Positions 8,761-17,560 of a stretch of DNA of 64,000 nt are shown piece by piece. The stretch lies in the NCBI GenBank assembly GCA_031552185.1, contig JAVBMU010000046.1:24824-88823 (forward strand), in the 5' to 3' direction. Numbering within the stretch: the first letter of the stretch is position 1; every line of letters starts with the position of its first letter. The notes beneath the pieces are model-generated. The model worked only from the letters and a program-made list of their open reading frames with translations. It did not search any database and had not been told where the DNA came from. This DNA is from JAVBMU01 sp031552185. Lineage in GTDB: Bacteria > Actinomycetota > Actinomycetes > Actinomycetales > Cellulomonadaceae. The translations under genes and the position numbers were made by a program.

Positions 8761-9039
8761 TCAGCGCAGGCCGGGCGTGGGCGGCGGTTCGGGCGGCAGC
8801 AGGTCGGCGAGTTCCACGCCCAACGCCTGCGCCAGCGAGATCACCAGCCGCAGGCTCGGGTTCGCGGGCGTGCCCGGACGCGACTCACCCTTCTCCAACT
8901 GTTGGTAGTGGTAGCGCGTCAGACCGGCGAGTTGCGCAATCGACCGTTGCGACAAACCCGCCTCGTGCCGCCGTCGGCACAACTCGCGGCCGAAGGCCTG
9001 AACGTAGGTCTCCCACGTGTGAGGTGGTCGCGTCTCCAT
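8761..9039 (-). CDS. small XRE-family transcriptional regulator (second paralogue)
   Basis: A 92-residue helix-turn-helix protein: METRPPHTWETYVQAF, then RELCRRRHEAGLSQRSIAQL, LTRYHYQQLEKGESRPGTP and SLRLVISLAQALGVELADLL. The stretch from the turn to NPSLR is nearly identical to the protein at 7062-7340, also at DNA level, so the pair arose by duplication. It is followed on the same strand by the aminotransferase gene, 170 nt away, which it might control. A longer frame upstream is Arg-rich and unlikely. Confidence 0.85.
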   Translation of the reverse strand: METRPPHTWETYVQAFGRELCRRRHEAGLSQRSIAQLAGLTRYHYQQLEKGESRPGTPANPSLRLVISLAQALGVELADLLPPEPPPTPGLR

Positions 9040-9181
9040 GTCGCAAATGTAGTCATGTCGGTTGAATCGTCGCCGGATTGGTCTGGCGTTCCATCCGCAG
9101 TGCTGCACCCGACCCCCCGCGCATCGCCGCGCCGGGCCGCGACCCATACCGAGCGGCCCCGACGAGTGCGAGGATCAGGCC

Positions 9182-9583
9182 ATGAGCTTCATCGTCCGCG
9201 TCCTCGTCAACGGCCTCGCCATTTGGTTGACCAGCCTGTTCATCAACGACCATGTCAAGATCGTCGGCTCCGAAACAGCGCTCGGGAAGGCCGCCGTCGT
9301 GCTCGGCGTCGGCCTGATCTTCGCCCTGGTCAACGCCATCGTGAAGCCACTCGTCCAGCTTCTCTCCATCCCGCTGTACATTCTCACCCTCGGCCTGTTC
9401 ACCCTCGTGGTGAACGCCCTGATGCTGATGCTCACCGCCTGGATCACCGAGCAGACCGATTGGGGCATTCGGATCGAGGGCGGTTTCTGGTGGGCGGTCC
9501 TGGCCGCGCTGAGCATCTCCGTCCTGAACTTCCTCATTTCGGCGGTGGTGCCATCCGGCCACCGGGACGACGCGCACCGGTAG
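9182..9583 (+). CDS. phage holin family 4 / YvlD-type small membrane protein
   Basis: A 133-residue protein with four hydrophobic helices and the pattern of the Phage_holin_4_2 (YvlD-like) family: FALVNAIVKPLVQLLSIPLY, then LGLFTLVVNALMLMLTAWI, then a helix ending NFLISAVV. The ATG has GAGGA 8 nt upstream. These proteins are chromosomal in most bacteria, are not part of a prophage, and have no defined function; some are linked to envelope stress. It sits 41 nt before purB on the same strand and may be cotranscribed. Confidence 0.85.
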   Translation: MSFIVRVLVNGLAIWLTSLFINDHVKIVGSETALGKAAVVLGVGLIFALVNAIVKPLVQLLSIPLYILTLGLFTLVVNALMLMLTAWITEQTDWGIRIEGGFWWAVLAALSISVLNFLISAVVPSGHRDDAHR

Positions 9584-9624
9584 CCACGCCGGACGCCCGC
9601 CGACGCGCGTGGGAGGATGACGGC

Positions 9625-11172
9625 GTGGCCCCCGACAGCACCCCGCCCCACCCCGTCGTGACGTCCCCCGCCGCCGCAACCCGAACCGGGCGGCACGCGG
9701 TCGAGGCCGGCCGAGCCCGGCTGGCCGACGTCGTCCCGCCCGTTGCCCTCGGGCCGCTCGACGGCCGGTACCGCGCCGTCGTCGCGCCGCTGGTGGACTA
9801 CCTGTCCGAGCCCGCACTCAACCGGGAGCGGATCCACGTCGAGGTGGAATGGTTCATCGCGCTGTGCGACGGGCTGCCGGCGGCGGCCGGCGGGCCGATC
9901 GACGGCCCGATCGTGCCGGGCGCTCCGGGCCTGACGTCGGCCGAGCGCGCGTACCTGCGGGCGATCCCCGCGGACTTCGACGCCGCCGGCATCGCCGAAC
10001 TCGGCGCGATCGAGCGCGACACCGTGCACGACGTCAAGGCCGTCGAGTACTACATCCGGCGTCGGCTGGCGGCCGCGCCCGAGCACCTCGGTCCGCAGAG
10101 TGCGCTCGGCCGACCGGGTGTTGCCGAACTGGTGCACTTCGCCTGCACGAGCGAGGACATCAATAACCTCGCGTACGCCCTGATGATCGCCGGCGCGGTG
10201 CGCGACGTCTGGCTGCCGGCCGCTGCCGAGTTGGTGGACCAGCTCACGGCCACCGCCCGCGAGCACGCCGCCGTGCCGATGCTCGCCCGCACCCACGGCC
10301 AGCCCGCCACGCCGACGACGCTCGGCAAGGAACTCGCCGTCACGGCACATCGGCTTCGGCGCCAACTGCGGCGGATCGAATCGGCCGAGTATCTGGGCAA
10401 GCTCAACGGCGCCACCGGCACCTTCGGCGCGCACTCGGTGGCGGTGCCGGGGGTGGACTGGCCGGCGGTGTCACGCGCCTTCGTCGAGGGCCTCGGCTTG
10501 ACCTGGAATCCGCTGACGACCCAGATCGAATCGCACGACTGGCAGGCGGAGCTGTACTCCGACGTCGCCCGCGCGGGGCGCATTCTGCACAACCTCGCCA
10601 CCGACGTGTGGAGCTACATCTCGCTGGGCGTCTTCAGCCAGATTCCCGTGGCCGGCGCCACCGGATCCTCCACCATGCCGCACAAGGTCAACCCGATCCG
10701 GTTCGAGAACGCGGAGGCGAACCTGGAGATCTCGGCGGCGCTCCTCGACACGCTCGCGGCCACGCTCGTCACCTCGCGGATGCAGCGCGACCTGACCGAC
10801 TCGACGACGCAACGCAATGTCGGGCCCGCCTTCGGGCACTCGCTGCTCGCCATCGACAACATTGCCCGCGGGCTGCGGGGCCTCGCGGTCTCCGACGCCG
10901 TCCTGGCCGCCGACCTCGACGCGAACTGGGAGGTCCTCGCCGAGCCGATCCAGTCCGCGATGCGCGCCGCCGCCGTCGCCGGGGTGCCCGGCATGGACAA
11001 CCCGTACGAACGGCTCAAGGAATTGACCCGCGGCCGGCGGATCGGTCCGCAGGAGTTGCGGGATTTCGTTGCCGGCCTGGGCCTGCCCGACGACGTCGCG
11101 GTCCGGCTCGCCGACCTCACCCCGGCCGGTTACACCGGCCTGGCCGAGCAACTCGTCGACAGGCTCGACTGA
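9625..11172 (+). CDS. purB: adenylosuccinate lyase, E. coli-type PurB
   Basis: A 515-residue fumarase/aspartase-superfamily lyase acting twice in purine synthesis: it releases fumarate from SAICAR and from adenylosuccinate. The superfamily signature GSSTMPHKVNPIRFEN is intact, and the catalytic-region blocks HFACTSEDINNLAYAL and ARTHGQPATPTTLGKE are present. The N-terminal PLDGRY block is typical of the E. coli PurB type, not of the shorter form usual in mycobacteria. The GTG at 9625 has GGAGG 8 nt upstream. About 35 extra residues precede the conserved part. No other purine gene is adjacent. Confidence 0.93.
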   Translation: MAPDSTPPHPVVTSPAAATRTGRHAVEAGRARLADVVPPVALGPLDGRYRAVVAPLVDYLSEPALNRERIHVEVEWFIALCDGLPAAAGGPIDGPIVPGAPGLTSAERAYLRAIPADFDAAGIAELGAIERDTVHDVKAVEYYIRRRLAAAPEHLGPQSALGRPGVAELVHFACTSEDINNLAYALMIAGAVRDVWLPAAAELVDQLTATAREHAAVPMLARTHGQPATPTTLGKELAVTAHRLRRQLRRIESAEYLGKLNGATGTFGAHSVAVPGVDWPAVSRAFVEGLGLTWNPLTTQIESHDWQAELYSDVARAGRILHNLATDVWSYISLGVFSQIPVAGATGSSTMPHKVNPIRFENAEANLEISAALLDTLAATLVTSRMQRDLTDSTTQRNVGPAFGHSLLAIDNIARGLRGLAVSDAVLAADLDANWEVLAEPIQSAMRAAAVAGVPGMDNPYERLKELTRGRRIGPQELRDFVAGLGLPDDVAVRLADLTPAGYTGLAEQLVDRLD

Positions 11173-11300
11173 ATCGGCCGGGTCCGAATTGTGAGCGGGC
11201 ATCGGTCCGGCTGATGAGACGCTGACCTGTCGAATCCCCGTGCAGCGCTAGCGTCAGCGCCCGAAATCGGTTGCCGGGCGATCAGGTGGTGAGCGCGACC

Positions 11301-11702
11301 ATGAGCGAGAACCGGACGATCGCACTAGCCATTGTCGCGGCAGTGCTCGCCGTGGCACTGCTCGCCACCGGCTGGCTGCGCCACCGCCGCGCTCGCTCCG
11401 TCCGCCGCATCCGCGTCTCCGCTCGTCTGCTCGGCACCCGGAGCACGCGCGCCGGCACCGTGTGGGAGGTCGTGTACCTGGCGCCCGACGGTACGCCCAT
11501 GCGGGGCAGCATCGTGGTGCCGGCCCGCAGCGGCCCGCGCTTCGACGGCACCTGCTGGCTCGACCCGGACAATCTGCGCGACATCGCCGCTCACCCCACG
11601 GCCACCACGGGCCAGGGCCGGGCCTTCCTCTTTGCCGGCACCGCCGCCGGTCTCATCGGAGCCGCCGGCGCCGTCGCCGTCGTCCTCCACATCCCCCTCT
11701 GA
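11301..11702 (+). CDS. hypothetical small membrane protein with two transmembrane helices
   Basis: A 133-residue protein of unknown function. One helix lies near the N-terminus (IALAIVAAVLAVALLATGWL), then a basic stretch, a roughly 60-residue soluble middle (WEVVYLAPDGTPMRGSIVVP), and a second helix at the C-terminus. The ATG at 11301 follows a GGTGGTGAG stretch; in-frame GTG codons at 11286 and 11289 are alternatives. Convergent with the CotH gene, from which a large hairpin separates it. Confidence 0.65.
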   Translation: MSENRTIALAIVAAVLAVALLATGWLRHRRARSVRRIRVSARLLGTRSTRAGTVWEVVYLAPDGTPMRGSIVVPARSGPRFDGTCWLDPDNLRDIAAHPTATTGQGRAFLFAGTAAGLIGAAGAVAVVLHIPL

Positions 11703-11745
11703 CATCTTCGCAACCCGCCCGAGGCCAGTCCCGGCCGAGGTCCCG

Positions 11746-11826
11746 GCCGAGGTAGATCCGTGCGGACCGGGGTAGATCCGTCCGGTCACCCGAGAGGGCT
11801 CTCGGCAACCGGACGGATCTACCTCG
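11746..11826. terminator. large hairpin between convergent genes, member of a dispersed GAGGTAGATCCGT repeat family
   Basis: From 11771 to 11823 a 16-bp arm (GGTAGATCCGTCCGGT) pairs exactly with 11808-11823. Inside lies a second perfect 7-bp palindrome (CCGAGAG/CTCTCGG). A further GAGGTAGATCCGT copy precedes it at about 11749. It lies between two converging genes (stops at 11702 and 11834) and would terminate both. The same core recurs near 46441-46534 and 62965-63060. Confidence 0.75.
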
Positions 11827-11833
11827 GCGTCGG

Positions 11834-14800
11834 TCAGGGGGCGGGCAGCGGCGCGAAGTCGGCCGCGCCCGGCGCCTGCATCGCCAGCTCGAGCTTCGCG
11901 GCGCCGGAGATGTCCACGAAATCGACCCGCACGGGGGTGGCCACGCCCTCGGTCAGGGTGAAGGACACCTCGTGGGTGGCCCCGGCGGTGGCGCCGGCCC
12001 AGTCGTCGTGCACCAGGAAGTCGCCGACGAACACCCGCACCCCGTCGCGGTCACCGTCCGTGATCCGCAACCGGTGCACGCCGGTGCCCTTCGCGGTGAG
12101 GGTCGTGTTCCACCGCACCGACCAGTCGCTGGTGCCGAAGCCTGTCAGCGGGCGGTCGGCCGTGCCGAACGACAGGCCGATCTTGGTGTCGGTCGTCGAG
12201 GTTTCGGCAGCCCCACCGGTCTGGTCCAGGTTGTTCCACCAGCGGGTGGTGATCGGACCCACGGCCGGCATCCCGACAACGCCCCCCGCCCCCGCCCCCG
12301 CCGCCGCCGCCGGCCCCGCCGTCATCGCGCTCGCCGGAATCGGCACGAACACCGCCGAGCCGGGCACGGACCACGAGAGGTCCACCTTGGCCGCGCCCGA
12401 GTAGTCCACGAACTCGACCACGAAGGAGACGCTGCGGCCCTCGGTCAGCGTGACCGGCACCGTGTAGGTCTGCGCCCCGGAGGCGTCGGCCCACTTGTCC
12501 AGCACGAGGCCGCCGTCGACCCGAATCCGCACCCCGTCGTGGGTGGCGTCGGCCAACCGCAACTGGTACGTGCCGGTCTCCGGCGCGGTCAGCATCGTCG
12601 ACCAGCGAATCGAGAAGCTGCTCGACGAGTAGCCCGGCAACGGGCCGGCTCCGGTCCCGAGGTCGAGCGCGATCGGCGCGACCTCGACGTTTGCCGGAGT
12701 TCCGGTCAGCGTGCGGTTCTTCCAGTACTCAGCCTGGACCCGGCCGGGCGGGGCCGGGCTGTTCGCGGCCGTCCCCGGCCGGTCGACGACGTTCCATGTG
12801 ACGGCGAGATCCGCCTTGGCCGTGCCGTTCGTGGCGGTGATGGTCGTGGCGTAGGTACCCGGGGTGGTGATGGTGCCCCAGATCCGCCCGGTGGCCGGGT
12901 CGATGTCGATGCCCTTGGGCAGCTTCTTCGCCGAGTAGGTCAGCGGGTAGCCGGCCGGGTCGACGGCGGTCCAACCGGTGGTGACCTTGTCCCCGGTGGT
13001 GTTGTTGACCGTGATCGCGGCCGGCGTCCACGCCGGCTTGGCGACCGGCGTCACCGGCTCGAAGATCGCCTTGACCAGGGCGGCGTCGCGCACCGGCAGC
13101 GTGATGGTGGGCCGGGTGGAGGTGCTCGACCCCTCCCAGCGCACGAAGGTGTAGCCGACCTTCGGCTTCGCGGTCAGCGTGACCGGCACCTCGGGGTAGT
13201 ACGAGCCGGTCCAGGAGGTAACGTCCGCCAGCACGTTCGGCAACGAGTTGACCTGGACCCCGCCCTGCGCGGTGTCGTCCACCTGCACGGTCAGCGACTG
13301 CCGGGCGGAGAGCTTGAACTCGCTGCGGGTGAAGGAATCGACCTTGGGGTTGCGCGCGTTGAGGAAGCCGCGCAGCCGGGCCACATCCTCGCTCTCCCAC
13401 TTCGCCGCCGAGCCCAGCGTCGGGTTGGCGGCCCGGAAGGTCGGGATGTAGGGCTTGACCCGGCCGGCCATCTCGTCCAGGAGCGCGTTGGTGCGCGCCG
13501 GGGCGAAGGTGTCATTCAACTGGTCCGCGACCGTGTTGACGTACAGGTTCTTGAAGTCGGGGTTCTTCAGCAGGCTCGCGAACGCATAGTTCCTCGAGTC
13601 GCTGATCCGCGAGTAGGGGTTGACATTCGCCGACGAGTCACCGAGGAAGCCGAACACCGGCGGCAGATCCATCGAGATATCGAAGTCGTGCACCTGGTAG
13701 CGCCACAGGTTGTCGCCCGCGGGCGTCCGCCACGCGTTCATGTTCCGCCACGGCCAGTCCCACACCGCGGCCCAGCCGTACGCTGCCGTCACGGACGCGA
13801 CGTTCTGCACGTCGACGCGCTTCTTGGCCTCGGCGTAATTCGCCGCGCCGGCCATCGAGTTCCCGCGGAACCAGGAGATCATGTCCGCGTAATCCTTCTC
13901 CGCCTGGGCGCCGCCGGACTTCTCGTCGCCGTCCGAGATGTACTGGACGGCGTCGTTCGGGGTGCCGGTGCGGTTCTCGACCAAGGTCTCGTCCTCGGCC
14001 TCGCGCAGATCCATCAGGCCGTTGTACTGGCCGTTCAGGAAGACGACCGTGGGCGAGTAGTCCGCCCACAGGCCCGGATCGCCGGCCATGAAGCGCTGGG
14101 CGAGTTGGTCCCGCAGCCGGGCGGCATACCAGTCCGAGCCGGAGTTGCGCAGCCGGAATCGGGTGTAGGACTGCTTGGTGCCGCGGTTCGGGAACAGGTC
14201 ATAGCTGAAGCTCTTGGCCCCGAGGGCCTCCCGCAGCTTGACGTTGAGCGGCACGCTCGTCTGGGTTCCGTTCGATCCGATCTGCCCGCCGACGCTCGCC
14301 TCGGCCCGCCCCTTGTAGATCACCTTGCCGTCGGCCTCGTGCATATCGATGGCAGGCGCAAACAGGGCCGACTTGCTCCGGACCTGGTAGGAGAGCTTCT
14401 CGGCCGCGGTCATCGTGACCATGATGACGCGCTGGCCGGCGTACTTGGTCGCGGCCGCCGCGTCGATCGCGTAGGACTCGGTCGCGGCCAGGCTCGGGGC
14501 CTTGCCTGCCTCGAAGGCGACAGCGCGCACGCTGCGCGCCGAGGGCACCGAGAACGGCCCCTTGTACAGCGTCGACGACGACGTCGGCTCGTTGCCGTCG
14601 GTCGTGTACCGGATCTCCGCGCCGGCCGGGCCGGACAGCGTCACCGTCTGCGCGCCGGCGTAAACGCCCCCGGCGGGGGCGATGGTCGGCGTCGCGGACA
14701 GACCCGCGTACGCCGAGCCGGAGTTGGCCTTGCCCTTGGTCGCGGCCGCGCAATACTGCAGCGGGCCCGAGCCGTTCGGCATCCGGCACCAGGTCCAGTC

Positions 14801-15301
14801 CTGCTTCATCAGCGGCGGGGCGGCCTGGTCGACGACGGTGCCCGCCGCCGTGCCGTCCGGGATCGTCAGGAACAGCGAGTCAGCCCCGTTATCCAGGTTG
14901 AAGCTCGCGTGCAGTTCCTTGCCCGCCACGGCTCGGTCCTTCTTGGACAGCCACACCGCGAGGTAGCCATTGGCGGGAATCGTCTGCCCGGCCGGGAACA
15001 CCCAACGAAAATGGGACTCGGACTTGTTCGACAGGCCCCAGTTCGTCAGGTTCACCGCCACCGAGGTGGGGTTGTACAGCTCGACCCAGTCCTTTGCCTC
15101 GCCGTCGGCGTCCTTCGTCCCGTTCCAGGCTGCGGCGGAGACCTCGTTGATCACCACACCCGGCACGACGGGCGTCGCCGGGGCGGCGGGATCCGCCGGT
15201 GGCGCCGCGACCGCCGTCAGCGCGCCCGTGATCGCCAGCGCGCCGACCGCGACTATGGCCGCGGCGGCGCGAGCGCCCCCGCGGATGACCGTGACACTCA
15301 T
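11834..15301 (-). CDS. large secreted CotH-type protein with lamin-tail, CotH and two PA14 domains
   Basis: A 1155-residue exported protein. After a signal peptide (hydrophobic VAVGALAITGALTAVAA) come, in order: a lamin-tail domain (about 45-160, INEVSAAAWNG and DWVELYNPTSVAV), a chitobiase/FN3-like beta domain (about 200-270, IRYTTDGNEPT), a CotH kinase-like domain (about 290-640, with YNGLMDLREAEDE and the VHDFDISMDL metal-site-like stretch), an InlB-type beta repeat (GYTFVRWEG), a putative Ig module (LPKGIDIDPATGRIWG), and two PA14-like modules (about 855-995 and 1010-1155, each with DGVRIRVDGG- or DGVRVFVGDF-type cores). The ATG has GAGGAGG upstream. Spore-coat CotH is a protein kinase; actinobacterial homologues are surface proteins of unknown role, and PA14 suggests glycan binding. 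Confidence 0.88.
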   Translation of the reverse strand: MSVTVIRGGARAAAAIVAVGALAITGALTAVAAPPADPAAPATPVVPGVVINEVSAAAWNGTKDADGEAKDWVELYNPTSVAVNLTNWGLSNKSESHFRWVFPAGQTIPANGYLAVWLSKKDRAVAGKELHASFNLDNGADSLFLTIPDGTAAGTVVDQAAPPLMKQDWTWCRMPNGSGPLQYCAAATKGKANSGSAYAGLSATPTIAPAGGVYAGAQTVTLSGPAGAEIRYTTDGNEPTSSSTLYKGPFSVPSARSVRAVAFEAGKAPSLAATESYAIDAAAATKYAGQRVIMVTMTAAEKLSYQVRSKSALFAPAIDMHEADGKVIYKGRAEASVGGQIGSNGTQTSVPLNVKLREALGAKSFSYDLFPNRGTKQSYTRFRLRNSGSDWYAARLRDQLAQRFMAGDPGLWADYSPTVVFLNGQYNGLMDLREAEDETLVENRTGTPNDAVQYISDGDEKSGGAQAEKDYADMISWFRGNSMAGAANYAEAKKRVDVQNVASVTAAYGWAAVWDWPWRNMNAWRTPAGDNLWRYQVHDFDISMDLPPVFGFLGDSSANVNPYSRISDSRNYAFASLLKNPDFKNLYVNTVADQLNDTFAPARTNALLDEMAGRVKPYIPTFRAANPTLGSAAKWESEDVARLRGFLNARNPKVDSFTRSEFKLSARQSLTVQVDDTAQGGVQVNSLPNVLADVTSWTGSYYPEVPVTLTAKPKVGYTFVRWEGSSTSTRPTITLPVRDAALVKAIFEPVTPVAKPAWTPAAITVNNTTGDKVTTGWTAVDPAGYPLTYSAKKLPKGIDIDPATGRIWGTITTPGTYATTITATNGTAKADLAVTWNVVDRPGTAANSPAPPGRVQAEYWKNRTLTGTPANVEVAPIALDLGTGAGPLPGYSSSSFSIRWSTMLTAPETGTYQLRLADATHDGVRIRVDGGLVLDKWADASGAQTYTVPVTLTEGRSVSFVVEFVDYSGAAKVDLSWSVPGSAVFVPIPASAMTAGPAAAAGAGAGGVVGMPAVGPITTRWWNNLDQTGGAAETSTTDTKIGLSFGTADRPLTGFGTSDWSVRWNTTLTAKGTGVHRLRITDGDRDGVRVFVGDFLVHDDWAGATAGATHEVSFTLTEGVATPVRVDFVDISGAAKLELAMQAPGAADFAPLPAP

Positions 15302-15634
15302 CTTTCCTCCTCGCCGTGGGCGAGGACGAGTGCCAATGCCGCACCCGCCTGCCCCTTCGTCGTCAGGAGTCGGCCCACCATCCGGACTCGGCGTTCCAGT
15401 CACCGCCCGGAATCAGGGTGCTCAGCGGGCGAGCGCCGCCCAATGTGCCAAGCGTTGCTCAACGGACTGCTGAGCAATCCCTGCCGACCAGCAAAGGGAC
15501 ATACGTGGTATAATCGGGAATGTCGGACGCGACTCTTTGCTCAGACTAGCCCTACTCGGCCAGAAAAATCCAACGCCTGACGCCCTCTCCGGGCAGGTGC
15601 GGGCTGCTTTCACCCGCACCTGCCCGCGGCACGC
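15302..15634. other. gene-less stretch upstream of the CotH gene
   Basis: It should hold the CotH promoter. A TATAAT word at 15509-15514 stands out in this GC-rich DNA, but no good -35 pairs with it on either strand. TTGCTCA...TGAGCAA (15455-15477) is an inverted repeat that could be an operator. The terminator-like hairpin near the right end is listed separately. Confidence 0.4.
15590..15626 (-). terminator. perfect 14-bp hairpin after the 15635-16162 gene
   Basis: CGGGCAGGTGCGGG (15590-15603) pairs exactly with 15613-15626 across a 9-nt loop, starting 9 nt beyond the stop of the minus-strand gene. There is no T-tract. Confidence 0.65.
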
Positions 15635-16162
15635 TCAGATGAGAGCCTCGGCGCGGTCGCACGCGCGGCAAGCCTCGTCGACGGCGTGCGCCGCGCGCCG
15701 GTGGGCCGCCACCGTGCCGGCGAGGTTGGACGGCGGCTCGGCCAGCAGGTGGCCCAACTCGTCCGCCGCGCCGAAGGCCCGGCTGGCCACCCCGGTCGCC
15801 GCCACCCCGGCGCCGACCTCACGCAGGCGCCGAACGGCCGCCCCGAACTCCCGTCGCACCGTCAGCATCCGCAGTTCGCACTCGGCCAGGCCCGCCCGCG
15901 CGCTGATCAGCCGGGCCGCCGCCTGCGGCGTCGCGAGATTGTTCAACTCGGTCGCGTCCCGGTCGACCTCGTCCCGGCGCTTGAGTTGCTCGGCATGGCA
16001 GTCCCACACCTGGTCCAATCGGGTGCGGACCTCGATCAGAGCCGGCGCCACCCGGCGCGCGCCCTCGGCCTCCCGGGCGCGGGTGCGCCGCAGCCTGGCA
16101 TCAATCAGAACCCACACAGCAACGGCTAATGCGATGGCAGATGCCAAATCCCACGGATTCAT
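15635..16162 (-). CDS. hypothetical protein with one N-terminal helix and a coiled-coil body
   Basis: A 175-residue protein, not recognised. It begins MNPWDLASAIALAVAVWVLI, a membrane anchor, followed by a basic stretch and about 140 residues of Ala/Arg/Glu/Leu-rich helix likely to form a coiled coil in the cytoplasm. The ATG at 16162 gives this clean anchored form; the frame is open further but reads as low-complexity. A strong hairpin follows the stop. Isolated gene with no functional clue. Confidence 0.6.
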   Translation of the reverse strand: MNPWDLASAIALAVAVWVLIDARLRRTRAREAEGARRVAPALIEVRTRLDQVWDCHAEQLKRRDEVDRDATELNNLATPQAAARLISARAGLAECELRMLTVRREFGAAVRRLREVGAGVAATGVASRAFGAADELGHLLAEPPSNLAGTVAAHRRAAHAVDEACRACDRAEALI

Positions 16163-16444
16163 CACATGGCCATGATGTCGCACTCCCACCAATCCGCCAG
16201 CCGGGTGCGCGCGCCCGGCGGCGCCGCCCCCCTGACCACGAGAAATCACCCGGGGTGTGGGCCGACCTGCGGTGCGATCACGGTGCGACGCGGCCCCCCC
16301 TGAGGCACGCTGACAACGGCGCCTGCACCCGCGGGCGCCTCGTCAGCCGGCCCGGTACCCGTCCGGCGGGATCGGCCCGGGATCAGCATTTGCAGTCCAG
16401 CAGTGGTACTCCCTGTGCAGGATCCCACGACACCTGGAGCACTG

Positions 16445-17560
16445 ATGAGACGAGCAGCAATCCTCGCTGCGGGCGCGGCAACCGGCCTGCTCGCGGCTTC
16501 CATCGTGCTGGCCGCACCGGCCGGCGCGCACGGAAAGCACGATCCGTCGCACCCCGCCACGACCACCGTCGCACGTGGGCTCGTCGGCCCCCTGAGCCTG
16601 GCGGACGGGCCGAACGGCATCACCTTCGTCACCGAGAACTTCGCCGGGACACTCGACGCGATCAAGCCCGACGGGACCAAGAAAGTCCTGTACTCCTCCG
16701 GCGGCGACGAGGTCGGCGGCGTGTCCTACCTCGACGGCAAGGTGACCTTCACCCAGACGGGTGACGGGACCGCCGTCGTGAAGCGACTGCGGGTGGACCG
16801 CCACGGCAACGCGATCGGCTACCCGGTCACCATCGCCAACACCCGGGCCTTCGAGGAAAAGCGCAACCCGGACGCCCGCGTGGAGTACGGCTTCCGCGAC
16901 CTGTCGGCGAAGTGTCTGGCCAAGATCCCGGCCGACTTCCCGATCCCGACGAAGTACACCGGCGCGGTCGACTCGCACCCATACTCGACCCTCGACCTCG
17001 GCGCCGTGACGTTCGTTGCCGACGCCGGAGCCAACACCGTCCTCGCCATCTGGCCGAAGGGCAAGATCACCACGGTCGCCGTGTTGCCGGCCCAACCGGC
17101 GGTGATCTCCGCGGAAGTTGCGAAGTCGTTCAACCTGCCCAAGTGTGCCTACGGCGCGACCTACTGGTTCGAGGCCGTACCGACCGACGTCGAACGCGGC
17201 CCGAAGGGCCTGTACGTCAGCACGCTGCCGGGCGGCCCCGAGGACGCCAGCCTCGGCGCCCGCGGCGGCATCTACACCGTCAACCCGTTCACCGGCCACG
17301 TGAAGCGGTTTGCGTCCGGCCTGCTCGGGGCGACCAACGTCGCCGTCTCGCCGCACGGTCAGGTATTCGCCACCCAGCTCTTCGGCGGCGCGATCTCCGA
17401 GATCAAGGGCGGAGCACCCGGCCGAGCGGTCTTCACCGGGCCGACTCCGGCCGCCGTCGAGTGGACGGCGAAGGGTCTCAAGGCACTGGTCAACGCCCTG
17501 CCGGCGGACGAGACGACGCCGCCCGACGGGCAACTCATCCTGATCTCGCTCAAGCGGTAG
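16445..17560 (+). CDS. secreted ScyD/ScyE-family beta-propeller-like protein
   Basis: A 371-residue exported protein. The signal peptide is AAILAAGAATGLLAASIVLA with cleavage after AGAHG or nearby. The mature part shows repeated beta-blade patterns (LADGPNGITFVTENFAG, AVTFVADAGANTVLAIWPKG, NVAVSPHGQVFATQLFGG) and two conserved Cys, as in the ScyD/ScyE-type family. Despite the name, most such proteins have no link to scytonemin and their role is unknown. Its last 11 bases overlap the convergent methyltransferase gene, and its terminator hairpins lie inside that gene. Confidence 0.8.
   Translation: MRRAAILAAGAATGLLAASIVLAAPAGAHGKHDPSHPATTTVARGLVGPLSLADGPNGITFVTENFAGTLDAIKPDGTKKVLYSSGGDEVGGVSYLDGKVTFTQTGDGTAVVKRLRVDRHGNAIGYPVTIANTRAFEEKRNPDARVEYGFRDLSAKCLAKIPADFPIPTKYTGAVDSHPYSTLDLGAVTFVADAGANTVLAIWPKGKITTVAVLPAQPAVISAEVAKSFNLPKCAYGATYWFEAVPTDVERGPKGLYVSTLPGGPEDASLGARGGIYTVNPFTGHVKRFASGLLGATNVAVSPHGQVFATQLFGGAISEIKGGAPGRAVFTGPTPAAVEWTAKGLKALVNALPADETTPPDGQLILISLKR

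Noticed and set aside
9182..9583. The holin-family gene as evidence of a prophage
   Set aside because: The YvlD branch of this family is chromosomal, and no other phage gene is near.
15509..15514. TATAAT as a confident promoter
   Set aside because: No -35 at proper spacing on the plus strand, and the plus-strand side has no gene to drive. Kept only as a remark.
11972..15580. A 1202-codon plus-strand frame opposite the CotH gene
   Set aside because: Composition (Arg, Gly, Val, His) is that of an antisense shadow, while the minus strand encodes recognisable domains throughout.
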